64,000 nt of DNA from Clostridium sp. D53t1_180928_C8 (GTDB lineage: Bacteria > Bacillota > Clostridia > Clostridiales > Clostridiaceae): positions 19,851-83,850 of the forward strand of contig NZ_JADPEL010000003.1 of NCBI RefSeq assembly GCF_015667795.1, in the 5' to 3' direction. The position numbers and the translations under genes were made by a program. Shown here piece after piece: positions 42,359 through 50,940 of the stretch (position 1 is its first letter; each line of letters starts with the position of its first letter). The notes below the pieces were generated by a model. The model did not search any database. It worked only from the letters and a program-made list of their open reading frames with translations, and was not told the DNA's origin.

Positions 42359-42468
42359 TTATTTACTATATTATTTTAAAATTAATTTTAAGAAAAATAT
42401 AATACTTCATAAAAAATTATATTTTTCTCAAAATTATGAATATATTGTATTTAACTATTTGTATTTTT

Positions 42469-42546
42469 ATGGTATAATTAATTCATAAACCTACCAGGCA
42501 AAAATAGGTTTGAAACAGGGGTAGTCTGCTAGTACTCCTGTTTTTG
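42469..42546 (+). ncRNA. Short leader or small transcript with two hairpins
   Basis: An extended -10 (TATGGTATAAT) is followed by hairpin AAACCTA/TAGGTTT (42487-42493, 42505-42511) and by AACAGGGGTA/TACTCCTGTT (42514-42542, one mismatch) with a T5 tail, a likely terminator. It lies 120 bp ahead of a small orphan gene on the same strand. It may be an attenuator or an independent sRNA; no known class recognised. The rest of 42547-42667 is AT-rich. Confidence 0.45.
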
Positions 42547-42667
42547 CATTTATTTAAATAAATTGAAAACTTTTTGTAAACGTTTAAAGGAATTATTTAA
42601 TTTTTATCGAAATATATATATATAAATATTAAAATCTATTAATTAAATTTATAAGTGAGGGGTTAAT

Positions 42668-42970
42668 ATGGAAGGTATTTACAAACATAATAACGATTGC
42701 TTTGATGTGTATATAAGTGATAAGAGTATAACTGATACTGATGAATTTTTAGGAAAAGTACTAAAATATTTACAAAACAATGGATTTTCTATTTCTTTAA
42801 AAGGCTTCGATAAATATAATCGTCCACTAGTTGAAATTAATGGACTAATTCATACAGCAGATAAAAATTTTGCTTGTTGCCTTGTTGAAAGATTTATTAA
42901 TGTTAAACATGAAATAATTTTAAAAGAAAATCTAGATAGATTTAACAAAATTCATAGTTTTATGCAATAA
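42668..42970 (+). CDS. Small hypothetical protein
   Basis: 100 residues, good GAGGGG ribosome site 6 bp before the ATG and a strong terminator after it, so it is very likely real. Soluble, no signal or membrane helix. It has predicted alpha/beta character (FLGKVLKYLQNNGFSISLKG, FACCLVERFINVKHEI) with one CC pair. I do not recognise the family. It is one of the few plus-strand genes here. Confidence 0.75.
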   Translation: MEGIYKHNNDCFDVYISDKSITDTDEFLGKVLKYLQNNGFSISLKGFDKYNRPLVEINGLIHTADKNFACCLVERFINVKHEIILKENLDRFNKIHSFMQ

Positions 42971-43000
42971 TAATTATTGTATATTACATTTTTAATAATT

Positions 43001-43038
43001 AGAACGCATCGTTATAGCGCCCGATGCGTTTTTTATTT
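43001..43038 (+). terminator. Terminator of the 100-residue gene
   Basis: AACGCATCG / CGATGCGTT stem followed by TTTTTTATTT on the plus strand. Confidence 0.92.
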
Positions 43039-43049
43039 GTTATATCCTA

Positions 43050-43078
43050 AAATAAAAAGCCGGTTTTTACCGACTTTA
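43050..43078 (-). terminator. mgtE terminator
   Basis: AAAGTCGGT / ACCGGCTTTTT hairpin on the minus strand, 20 bp after the mgtE stop. Confidence 0.85.
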
Positions 43079-43097
43079 AAAATATAATTTATTAATT

Positions 43098-44441
43098 TTA
43101 TACAAGATATTGTATTAAAAGTGTCGCTAATCCTAAGAAGAAGAAAAATCCTAATACATCAGTAAATGTTGTTACAAATATAGATGATGCTAAAGCCGGA
43201 TCAACTTTAAATTTCTTTAATATTATTGGTACTAAATAACCCGTAATTGTAGCTACTACCATATTTAAAATCATAGCTATTCCTATTATTATTCCAAATA
43301 TAAAGTTTCCTTCCCATAAAAATCCTAAAACTCCAATTATAAGTCCTATAGCTATTCCTGTTAATAGTCCAACTCCAACTTCTTTTAAAAATACTTTTTT
43401 CATATTTTTAAAGCTTAATTCTCCTAAAGCTAATCCTCTTACTATAATTGTTAAGGTTTGTGTTCCTGCATTGCCACCCATTCCTGTAACAATAGGCATA
43501 AATGTAGCTAGTGAAACAACAGCCTGAATAGTCCCCTCAAATGCTCCCACAACTGCTGATGCCAAAATCGCTGTAAATAAATTTACTATTAACCAAGGTA
43601 ATCTACTTTTTACTGATTCACTAAGTTTCCCATCAACTTTTTCACCTTCATCAATTCCACCTAAACGATGAATATCTTCAGTAGTTTCATCTCTTAATAT
43701 TTGCATCGCATCATCAACAGTTACAACACCAAGTAATCTATTTGAATTATCAATTACTGGCATAGTTAAATATCCATACTTTTCAAATCTATGTCCAACC
43801 TCTTCTTGATCTGTATTAAATAATATTCCTTCAACTTTAGTATGCGCTACTTCTGAAATCCTAGTTTCAAAGCTAGTTGTTACCAATTCTTTTAAAGATA
43901 CTACTCCTTTAAGCTTATCAAAATTATCTACAACATATAAGTCATATATATTTTCATTTTCATCTCCATATTTTTGCAAATACTTTAATGTTTGTTCCAC
44001 AGTCATATTTTCTTTAAGAGCAACAAACTCTGTAGCCATTATACCGGCAGCAGTATTAGGATCATAACTTAATAATTGTCTAACCTTTCTAGCATCTTCA
44101 TCTGTCATTTTTTCTAATATCTTATTGGATTGTTCTTCATCCAACATACCAAGTAAATCTGTTAATTCATCTGATGACATTTCTTCTATAATATTCTTTT
44201 GTTTATTTTCAGAGAATTCCATTAATATATCATACTTTTCTTCATTTTCAGCCTCATCGATTATATCTGCAATTAACTCCTCCGGTAATCTACATAAAAT
44301 ATCACTTTTATCATCTGGACATTCACGTAATATATCAAGAATATCAACTGGATGAATATTCTCATAATACTTAATTATACTTACTTGTGGTGCATGCAAT
44401 AAAAATTTTCTTAACTCTTCTTTATTCATATTTAACTTCAT
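43098..44441 (-). CDS. mgtE: Magnesium transporter MgtE
   Basis: 447 residues. N-terminal helical MgtE_N domain rich in Asp/Glu (about 20-125), two CBS domains (about 130-255, LLGVVTVDDAMQILRDE), a linker helix, and five membrane helices (about 280-447) with the Mg-pore motif GMGGNAGTQTLTIIVRGLALGE. Channel gated by cytosolic Mg2+. AGGAGG is 7 bp before the start. Expression is predicted to be under M-box control. Confidence 0.97.
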   Translation of the reverse strand: MKLNMNKEELRKFLLHAPQVSIIKYYENIHPVDILDILRECPDDKSDILCRLPEELIADIIDEAENEEKYDILMEFSENKQKNIIEEMSSDELTDLLGMLDEEQSNKILEKMTDEDARKVRQLLSYDPNTAAGIMATEFVALKENMTVEQTLKYLQKYGDENENIYDLYVVDNFDKLKGVVSLKELVTTSFETRISEVAHTKVEGILFNTDQEEVGHRFEKYGYLTMPVIDNSNRLLGVVTVDDAMQILRDETTEDIHRLGGIDEGEKVDGKLSESVKSRLPWLIVNLFTAILASAVVGAFEGTIQAVVSLATFMPIVTGMGGNAGTQTLTIIVRGLALGELSFKNMKKVFLKEVGVGLLTGIAIGLIIGVLGFLWEGNFIFGIIIGIAMILNMVVATITGYLVPIILKKFKVDPALASSIFVTTFTDVLGFFFFLGLATLLIQYLV

Positions 44442-44505
44442 AGCTATTCCTCCTACCTTTTATATAGGAAAAAGCATGCTAAAACTTATAAATAGTACAT
44501 CGAAG

Positions 44506-44619
44506 TTAAAACACTAAAAAAATTTTACTTTTAAAATTAGTGGTATTAACAGCTAAATTCCCATATATCATATATTTAATTTTTCCAATAATTAAACTTT
44601 TACTCAGATACGAGTCCAT
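44506..44619 (-). CDS. 37-residue small ORF in the mgtE leader
   Basis: ATG at 44619 with a perfect AGGAGG 9 bp upstream; 37 codons, then TAA. The sequence starts MDSYLSKSLIIGKIKYMIYG. It lies between the M-box terminator and mgtE (64 bp), so it is transcribed only when the switch reads through. Basic, moderately hydrophobic, no clear membrane helix. The strong ribosome site makes translation likely. Function is unknown: it may be a leader peptide or a small MgtE partner. Confidence 0.55.
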   Translation of the reverse strand: MDSYLSKSLIIGKIKYMIYGNLAVNTTNFKSKIFLVF

Positions 44620-44642
44620 TAAATACCACCTCCTATTTACAC

Positions 44643-44685
44643 ACAAAAAAAGACTCTTTGTCCCTACAAACAAAAAGCCTTGTTA
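44643..44685 (-). terminator. M-box expression-platform terminator
   Basis: Minus-strand hairpin (AAGGCTTTTTGTTTG against CAAAGAGTCTTTT) followed by seven T. Confidence 0.8.
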
Positions 44686-44689
44686 AATC

Positions 44690-44855
44690 TTACTTCTTAA
44701 ATTGTAGAGCTTTAGCACTATAAAGCGTAGACTATAATAAATAATAGTCAGCTACATTAAAAATCACCTTAGCGATGATTCCTGTTAACCCATTGGAATC
44801 TCTAGATTTTTCTGGGCAGCAGCATTTTTCCTTATAGGAGCCTCACCTAACAAAT
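44690..44855 (-). promoter_or_regulatory. M-box (ykoK) magnesium riboswitch
   Basis: The conserved M-box strings are present in order on the minus strand: GTTAGGTGAGGCTCCTATA, TGCTGCTGCCCA, CCAATGGGTTAACAGGAATC, AAGGTGATTTTTAATG, and AGTGCTAAAGCTCTAC. High Mg2+ favours the terminator and shuts off mgtE. Confidence 0.96.
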
Positions 44856-44879
44856 TATTTAATTTTTATCTACTAATTT

Positions 44880-44908
44880 ATACTATGCCTATAATTTAAA
44901 TTTGTCAA
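44880..44908 (-). promoter_or_regulatory. Promoter of the mgtE M-box transcript
   Basis: TTGACA (44903-44908), 17 bp, TAGTAT (44880-44885) on the minus strand, starting at the xpt stop codon. Confidence 0.65.
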
Positions 44909-45478
44909 TTAAATAAATTCTATAATTCCTTTACCTAATTTCCCAATTCTAGCTAAAGAGTATACATCATATCCTTTTTGATCTAAAACTCTTCTTCCTG
45001 GTTGGAATGATTTTTCTATTACTATTCCTATACCTGCAACCTTCGCTCCAGCTTCCTCAACTAATCTAATTGCTCCTAATGCAGCTTCTCCATTTGCTAA
45101 AAAGTCATCTATAATTAATATATTGTCTTCTGGTGAAATATAATTTTTCGATAATGTTAATTCATAATCAGAGCCCTTTGTAAATGAGTGTACTGTTGTT
45201 TGATATACTTCTCCATTTAAAATTTTAGAACTTTGCTTCTTTAATGTAACCATTGGAAGCTCCATCTGCATTGCTGTCATTACTGTAGGTGCAATTCCTG
45301 AACTTTCAATTGTAAATATTTTAGTTATTCCATGATTCTTATAGTATTCCTTAAAACAAGTTCCTATTTCATACATTAGCCTTGCATCCACTCCATGATT
45401 TAAAAAAGAATCAACTTTTAATACTGTTTCACTTAACGCTCTACCCTCTTGTAATATACGTTCCTTTAAAATATCCAT
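44909..45478 (-). CDS. xpt: Xanthine phosphoribosyltransferase
   Basis: 189 residues from ATG 45478 ([25 protein letters not shown]), the normal Xpt start. An in-frame ATG 51 bp upstream lies inside the riboswitch terminator and is rejected. PRPP loop [17 protein letters not shown]-terminal substrate hood [14 protein letters not shown]. Converts xanthine to XMP. Controlled by a guanine riboswitch. Confidence 0.96.
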   Translation of the reverse strand: MDILKERILQEGRALSETVLKVDSFLNHGVDARLMYEIGTCFKEYYKNHGITKIFTIESSGIAPTVMTAMQMELPMVTLKKQSSKILNGEVYQTTVHSFTKGSDYELTLSKNYISPEDNILIIDDFLANGEAALGAIRLVEEAGAKVAGIGIVIEKSFQPGRRVLDQKGYDVYSLARIGKLGKGIIEFI

Positions 45479-45511
45479 TATCTCTTCTCTCCTCAACAAC
45501 ATTTTTATTTT

Positions 45512-45544
45512 AAAAAATAAACACCTCATATAAATTGAGGTGTT
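45512..45544 (-). terminator. Expression-platform terminator of xpt
   Basis: AACACCTCA / TGAGGTGTT stem followed on the minus strand by TATTTTTT. Confidence 0.88.
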
Positions 45545-45591
45545 GATAATACTTATATTTATGCTTATAAATATAAAAACATAAATTCAAC

Positions 45592-45662
45592 TCCTCGTAG
45601 TCTACTGTTTTACGGTCAGTAGGTAGAAACTTTCGGACCAATTACCGATTTTATACGAGATT
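45592..45662 (-). promoter_or_regulatory. Guanine riboswitch upstream of xpt
   Basis: P1 CTCGTA/TACGAG, J1/2 TATAAAATC, J2/3 AAGTTTCTACC, P3 loop ACCGTAAAA, and C at the specificity position (GAC before TACGAG). All core bases of the guanine class are present. Confidence 0.95.
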
Positions 45663-45683
45663 TTTACAAATTCACTTATTGGT

Positions 45684-45711
45684 ATTATACCACGAACATT
45701 GTTCTTGTAAA
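45684..45711 (-). promoter_or_regulatory. xpt promoter with CACGAACATTGT box
   Basis: TTTACA (45706-45711), 16 bp, TATAAT (45684-45689) on the minus strand. The spacer contains CACGAACATTGTT (plus strand, 45691-45703), also found in the permease promoter at 52581. Position and sequence suggest a PurR-type repressor site. Confidence 0.65.
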
Positions 45712-45761
45712 TATATATTTTATTTGCACTTATATTTAAGTTTTATTATTGCTAATATTAA

Positions 45762-45804
45762 TAAAAAACTTCGTAATACTATTAAATAAAAGTATTACGA
45801 AGTT
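45762..45804 (-). terminator. Terminator of the L,D-transpeptidase gene
   Basis: Perfect 14-bp stem AACTTCGTAATACT and complement, 10-nt loop, T6 run on the minus strand. Confidence 0.94.
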
Positions 45805-45808
45805 ATAA

Positions 45809-48214
45809 TTAATAACTACAAATTATAGTAGTTTTATCTTCTATATTATTATAAATAGCTTCAGCTACACTATATGGCATATTAACACATCCATGAGATC
45901 CATTTGTTTTATAAATAGATCCTCCAAAACTACCTCTCCAACTTGCATCATGAAGACCTATTCCACCATTAAATGGCATCCAGAAACTTACTGGTGATGC
46001 ATATCCGTCTCCTCTTAATACAAAATCTTTAGCCTTCCAGTCTAATCTATATACACCTGAAGGAGTTGCATTTCCTTTACTTACATTTCCAGTAACTACA
46101 TTTCCTTGAGTAATTAACTCACCATTTTTATAATAAACAACTGTTTGATTACTTAAATTTACCTCAACAAAAGTATTTATTACATAATCATCAGTTGCAT
46201 TTGGTGTTTTAAATGTTAAATCTTTTGTTATTTCTTTACCACTATTTATAGCTTCAACTATTTCACTAATAATTGTATCTCTATCTATATAATATATTCC
46301 TGATGTTGTGCTAACTTTTATAGCTTCTCCAGACCATCTAGTAAAATCTCTATAACTACCTAAATAATCATATTTACTTCCTAAAGTATTTATATATTCT
46401 CTAATAGCATCCTCATTTAACGTAACATTAAAATCCCCATCTATATTTATCCATGTATTTATCAGACTAGAATCTATTATAATTTGTTCCCCTGAAGTAT
46501 TATAAATAACTTTTGCCTTAATATATTTATCAGCAGTATTTTTAGCTTTAACTACTACATCTGTTTCACTCGTATATTTAGGCTCTTCATAACACCCTTC
46601 TTTATCTAAATCTAAAACATTATTTATATTTTGAATATGAGTTAAAACCTTTGAATAAAATTCATCATATTTCACTTTATTTCCTCTATCTTCTTTTATA
46701 ACTTCATATCCACCATCTGTATAATTAATATATGCATTTACAGGGTCCTTCATGTTTTCTTCATTTAAACATTGAAGATTACCTAATACTTGCTTTAATA
46801 ATACATCATCATAATAAATTCCATCAGTGATTGTATATTCATTATTTTTGAATATATACTTAATCCATAAAAAAGGATTTTGCTTTTCTAATAACTCATC
46901 TATTCCATTAGAAAAATCATAATTTAAACTAATATCTGTTCCCTTTAGCTCTTCAGTACTATCATCTCTCGCATTAATAGTTAATACATAATCACTTGCT
47001 TTTTTAGCCATCACCTCTTGAGCCGACTTATCACTCTTTCCAGTAACATTAACCCCATTTATATATGTTCTAAAAAAGAAGTGACTATTAAAATATGCAG
47101 CCATTATTAAATATATTGCTAATAAGCTACCTACTACTATTCCTGCTGATATAAAAATTTTCTTATTTTTTTTATCCTTTATAGTTTTTTCATTCACTTC
47201 TACAGTTGCCATTTCAACAGTTCTTTCTATCTCTTTAGTTTTTATTGAATTATCTAAACTAACCTGATCTTCAACTATTTTGTTAAGCTCGTCTATATAT
47301 TTAGAATACTCATTAATACTAAGTTTATTTGCAAATAACACAATACGTTCTTTTGCTTTACTTACATCTTCCTTAGTTTTAACCGATAAACTCCTATAAT
47401 ACTCATCTAACAGGTTATTTTTATATTCACGAATATTATTATATCCTAAAAACTCACATAAGTCTTCTAATTGATTGCCTTTATCTCCATATTTATATAA
47501 TAAAGCTTTATATATATTTTCATTATATGGGTTTAATTTTATTATTTCTTTTATGGTATTTAATTCTTCCCCTTTTGAAATTTTATTTTCTAATAAATTT
47601 TTAATTAACCTATTAGATTTACTTATATCCTCAACACTATTATATGCTGATACCTTGTCCACATTATTTTCATTTAAAATATCTATTACTGCAAAGTTAA
47701 TATTAAATATACTTTCTATCATAGAATTAATTAATTTATTTATAATTTCTAAAGAAATATCATTTTTAACTTTTTCCTTCTCTAAAACTATATCTTTTTC
47801 CTTCAATTTAAAAGGCCTTTTTATTAATTCAGAGTTAATATTTAACTTAGCATATATTACATCACCTGAATTATTCGGGTCTTTATTATTGTTCTTTATT
47901 TCATCTAAAGTCTTTTCCCATGTACAATAACTATTTAGATAGTATTTTTTATTAAATGTATCATTATCAATTTCAGTTATTCCAAACTCATTAATAATTT
48001 TTATTCCTTTAGAAATATAACCTTCTAAGTATTCATATCCAAAACTTTCCCCATCTTTTAATAATTGTTCAATACTATTAAATTTCTTTGTACATTCTTC
48101 AGTAAATGTCGGAATTGAATTAAACGCTTCTTGTAAAAATTTTGCTCTTATCTCATTTAGCTTAATAAATTCATCTGGAAAATAAATATCCCCATTTAGC
48201 ACTTTAAAGTTCAT
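45809..48214 (-). CDS. YkuD-family L,D-transpeptidase with long cytoplasmic N-terminus
   Basis: 801 residues from ATG 48214 (GGAGG 6 bp ahead; an in-frame ATG 24 bp further up is worse placed). About 360 charged, helical N-terminal residues precede a membrane helix (about 369-391, IFISAGIVVGSLLAIYLIMAAYF), so they should be cytoplasmic. Outside are two peptidoglycan-binding-4-like modules (about 400-640) and the C-terminal YkuD domain with GIGLHDASWRG and SHGCVNMPY (catalytic Cys, His, Gly). It makes 3-3 cross-links or links proteins to peptidoglycan. The cytoplasmic part has no family I recognise and is unusual for this enzyme. Confidence 0.88.
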   Translation of the reverse strand: MNFKVLNGDIYFPDEFIKLNEIRAKFLQEAFNSIPTFTEECTKKFNSIEQLLKDGESFGYEYLEGYISKGIKIINEFGITEIDNDTFNKKYYLNSYCTWEKTLDEIKNNNKDPNNSGDVIYAKLNINSELIKRPFKLKEKDIVLEKEKVKNDISLEIINKLINSMIESIFNINFAVIDILNENNVDKVSAYNSVEDISKSNRLIKNLLENKISKGEELNTIKEIIKLNPYNENIYKALLYKYGDKGNQLEDLCEFLGYNNIREYKNNLLDEYYRSLSVKTKEDVSKAKERIVLFANKLSINEYSKYIDELNKIVEDQVSLDNSIKTKEIERTVEMATVEVNEKTIKDKKNKKIFISAGIVVGSLLAIYLIMAAYFNSHFFFRTYINGVNVTGKSDKSAQEVMAKKASDYVLTINARDDSTEELKGTDISLNYDFSNGIDELLEKQNPFLWIKYIFKNNEYTITDGIYYDDVLLKQVLGNLQCLNEENMKDPVNAYINYTDGGYEVIKEDRGNKVKYDEFYSKVLTHIQNINNVLDLDKEGCYEEPKYTSETDVVVKAKNTADKYIKAKVIYNTSGEQIIIDSSLINTWINIDGDFNVTLNEDAIREYINTLGSKYDYLGSYRDFTRWSGEAIKVSTTSGIYYIDRDTIISEIVEAINSGKEITKDLTFKTPNATDDYVINTFVEVNLSNQTVVYYKNGELITQGNVVTGNVSKGNATPSGVYRLDWKAKDFVLRGDGYASPVSFWMPFNGGIGLHDASWRGSFGGSIYKTNGSHGCVNMPYSVAEAIYNNIEDKTTIICSY

Positions 48215-48385
48215 ACTTTCCTCCCATACCATTAACACTAAATAGTTAACGAATTAACCCTTTTTATTTCTGCATCTTTCATTATAATATTAATATTTTG
48301 TTAATTTATTACAATTTTAACACAAAAAACTTCTATTTCATATATAATTTTAAAAATAATACTACTTATTTTCCCTAAAAACATT

Positions 48386-48889
48386 TTATTTCAAGAATAA
48401 ATGTCCAAATGCATATCCCGCATATATAAATGCAAAATTCCATATAGTAATACCTATTGTTGAATATAAAGCAAATTGTATAAACTTAACATTAAATGTA
48501 CCTGCAACTAAAGATATTAATGTTCTAGCAACAGGTATAATTCTAGATATAAGAATACCAATATTTCCATATTTATCTATATACATAAAAGTCTTGTCTA
48601 TAGCCCTTTTAGATTTAGGAAACCGCTTTTCCCATTTGTTTAAAATAGGTTTTCCACAATAATGCCCTAAAGCATATAAAACAAAGCTTCCTAAAAGTCC
48701 AGCAATCACTGATATTATAAGAGTATATATAAAATTCAATCCATCTGCTTTAATCAATATACCTGCAGCAGGCATTATTAATCCTGCTGGTAAACCTGGC
48801 AAATTTAGATATTCTAAAAAAACTATAATACCTAAAAATATATATCCGTATTTCCCCATATATTGAAGTATATCATTTATATTAGTCAT
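48386..48889 (-). CDS. DedA-family membrane protein
   Basis: 167 residues, about four membrane helices. SNARE-associated/DedA signatures: EYLNLPGLPAGLIMPAAGIL, GSFVLYALGHYCGKPIL, and RIIPVARTLISLVAGTFNV with the conserved Arg and Pro. Several DedA proteins act as undecaprenyl-phosphate or other lipid flippases. It lies 34 bp after the PAP2 gene, so it is probably in one operon. Confidence 0.9.
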   Translation of the reverse strand: MTNINDILQYMGKYGYIFLGIIVFLEYLNLPGLPAGLIMPAAGILIKADGLNFIYTLIISVIAGLLGSFVLYALGHYCGKPILNKWEKRFPKSKRAIDKTFMYIDKYGNIGILISRIIPVARTLISLVAGTFNVKFIQFALYSTIGITIWNFAFIYAGYAFGHLFLK

Positions 48890-48923
48890 ACCTTCAATCT
48901 CCTTTAAATAAACTTCTTTATAT

Positions 48924-49454
48924 TTAAGAAAGTCTTCCTAAAAACAATATTACAGTTAATAATCCACATAAAAATCCTATTATTCCACCTCCAATAACAT
49001 CTGAAGGATAATGTACACCTAAATAAATTCTTGAAAAAGCAATTAAACTTGCTAGTAATATTATTTCTAAAGAAGCCGCATTGTCCGTTTCTATAAAAAC
49101 AGCAGCTACTGCAAAAGATGATGCAGTATGTCCTGATGGAAATGAATAAGTAATTGGTCTTGATATTAAAAGTTCTTTATCATTATCATCATAAAACGGT
49201 CGTTTTCTTTTTACAATATGTTTTATTATTCCTTCACCTAAAATAGTCGTAATTATAAGTGCTATAAGTATCATTTGTCCTAATACCCTATAATCCTTTT
49301 TTGTCATTAACAAAACAGACATTATTATCCATATAATCCCTAAGTTCCCCGCTGAAGTTATAATAGGCATTATCTTATCAAAAGTTTTGTTTCTAAAATT
49401 AACATTTATCCATCTTAAAATAGTATTATCTATCTTCTTAAAATTTTTTATCAT
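48924..49454 (-). CDS. PAP2-family membrane phosphatase
   Basis: 176 residues, about five to six membrane helices. The three PAP2 motifs are intact: KRKRPF, SFPSGHTASSFA, and SRIYLGVHYPSDVIGG. Likely a lipid or undecaprenyl-pyrophosphate phosphatase (BcrC-like). The pairing with DedA supports a role in lipid-carrier recycling, which is inference. Confidence 0.9.
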   Translation of the reverse strand: MIKNFKKIDNTILRWINVNFRNKTFDKIMPIITSAGNLGIIWIIMSVLLMTKKDYRVLGQMILIALIITTILGEGIIKHIVKRKRPFYDDNDKELLISRPITYSFPSGHTASSFAVAAVFIETDNAASLEIILLASLIAFSRIYLGVHYPSDVIGGGIIGFLCGLLTVILFLGRLS

Positions 49455-49540
49455 TTTCTTCTCTCTTTCAATAGTTTTAGTTATTAAATTTCATTATTTA
49501 TATTCTTTCCAGCATATATAAGCTGTATTCATTTGTTTTT

Positions 49541-49593
49541 CTTAATAAAAAATGTGATATAAACTTGTATTTAAACAATTTTATATCACATTT
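49541..49593 (-). terminator. Terminator after the YeeE/YedE pair
   Basis: AAATGTGATATAAA / TTTATATCACATTT stem followed by TTTATTAAG on the minus strand. Confidence 0.85.
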
Positions 49594-49603
49594 ATAAATA
49601 TAA

Positions 49604-50167
49604 TTATTCACTTAATATTTTTTCAGGTAATAAATATGCTCCTAACATAAATAATACACCTAAAATTAATAGTCCAATATATCCAACATTAACTACAGCT
49701 GGATATTTATCACTTATATTAAATAAAGTTATTTTTCCATAATCTAAACTGTTGAATAATCCCAATTCTTTAAAATATCCATATGAAATAGAAAAGGTAA
49801 AAGCTCCAAATAATCCACCAATAACTCCACTAATTGCCTTTTTAATTCCAAAAACTCCACCAAGGGATCCAAAGCAAGTTCCAGGACAAGTCCCCGCTAA
49901 TCCAAATCCAATTCCAAATATTAATCCACCAATTATAACACCAAGATTCATAGACTTAATGCTTAAATGTGAAATATCAAATATACCTAACATTGCTGAA
50001 ATAGATAATAATATACTTGAAAAACCTATAGCAAATAAAATTATTTTTGCTAATGATAAATCTTCTAATCTTAACATCTTTGATATATTACTAAACCCAG
50101 TAGCCCCCACATAATATAAAGCAAATCCAAAAAAAACACCTAACAATATTGCAAGTATAATATTCAT
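49604..50167 (-). CDS. YeeE/YedE-family membrane protein (second half-transporter)
   Basis: 187 residues, about four to five membrane helices. Conserved core GFGLAGTCPGTCFGSLGG with two Cys, typical of the YeeE/YedE sulfur-compound carriers (TsuA type carries thiosulfate). It is half the size of full-length TsuA and is paired with another half just upstream (13-bp gap), so the two probably act together. The exact substrate (thiosulfate, other sulfur or selenium compound) is unknown. Confidence 0.82.
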   Translation of the reverse strand: MNIILAILLGVFFGFALYYVGATGFSNISKMLRLEDLSLAKIILFAIGFSSILLSISAMLGIFDISHLSIKSMNLGVIIGGLIFGIGFGLAGTCPGTCFGSLGGVFGIKKAISGVIGGLFGAFTFSISYGYFKELGLFNSLDYGKITLFNISDKYPAVVNVGYIGLLILGVLFMLGAYLLPEKILSE

Positions 50168-50180
50168 CTATATTCACCTA

Positions 50181-50759
50181 CTAAACCTTTCTAGTTCTAA
50201 TTTTCTTAACAATTATGGCTGTTGGTATTCCTACTGCAAAAACAGCAGCTGCAAATACATATCCACTTATACTACCTTGCATCATACCACTCATCATATG
50301 TCCACTAGTACATCCATCAGCCATTCTTGCTCCAAATAATAATATAAATCCACCAATGAACGGTATTAAATACGTATTTATAAATGGATTGTTTCTTCCT
50401 AATTTACAATTTTCATTTTGCTCATCTTCTTTTCTTTTTATCCTTTTATTTCTTAATAATAAATAGCCTATAAAACTTCCAACTGGTATTGAAAGCACAA
50501 AAATATTTCCATAATTAATAGGTTCTTTAATTTTTTTAGCTATTTCTCCACCATTTTTATCATAGTATGCATTAGTACTTTTATATCCACTTTCTCTTGA
50601 ATTATCTACTGTAATAATATTTTTATCTATGCTACTTTGAATAATTCCTGAAAATACCGAAAACTCTGTTGAAACACCTATAGGTTTAACAAGAAATACT
50701 GCAAGAAAAAAAGATAACCCAAGTATTATTGCTCCTTTTATCCAAGTATTACTTTTCAT
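50181..50759 (-). CDS. YeeE/YedE-family membrane protein (first half-transporter)
   Basis: 192 residues, about four membrane helices. Core GARMADGCTSGHMMSGMMQGSISG, the partner signature of YeeE/YedE with the conserved Cys. An extracytoplasmic polar loop lies between about 32 and 75. Forms an operon with the following YeeE/YedE gene. Confidence 0.82.
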   Translation of the reverse strand: MKSNTWIKGAIILGLSFFLAVFLVKPIGVSTEFSVFSGIIQSSIDKNIITVDNSRESGYKSTNAYYDKNGGEIAKKIKEPINYGNIFVLSIPVGSFIGYLLLRNKRIKRKEDEQNENCKLGRNNPFINTYLIPFIGGFILLFGARMADGCTSGHMMSGMMQGSISGYVFAAAVFAVGIPTAIIVKKIRTRKV

Positions 50760-50891
50760 ATATTATTCCTCCTAAACAAATTATCTATCTTACTTTAGTA
50801 AGTATATACTTCCTAGTAAATTTATTTTGTAACTATATCACAAATTTATTTTCTCTATACATAATAGTGTTACCTAAACTTTAAATTAAAT

Positions 50892-50932
50892 AAAAAAATC
50901 TCAGCAATCAAAATTTTAGATTACTGAGATTG
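50892..50932 (-). terminator. Terminator of the xanthine permease gene
   Basis: AATCTCAGTAATC / GATTGCTGAGATT arms (one mismatch), then TTTTTTTA on the minus strand. Confidence 0.88.
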
Positions 50933-50940
50933 ATATTATC

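Noticed and set aside
45479-45529. Upstream in-frame ATG for xpt
   Set aside because: Lies in the riboswitch terminator; the start at 45478 matches Xpt proteins.
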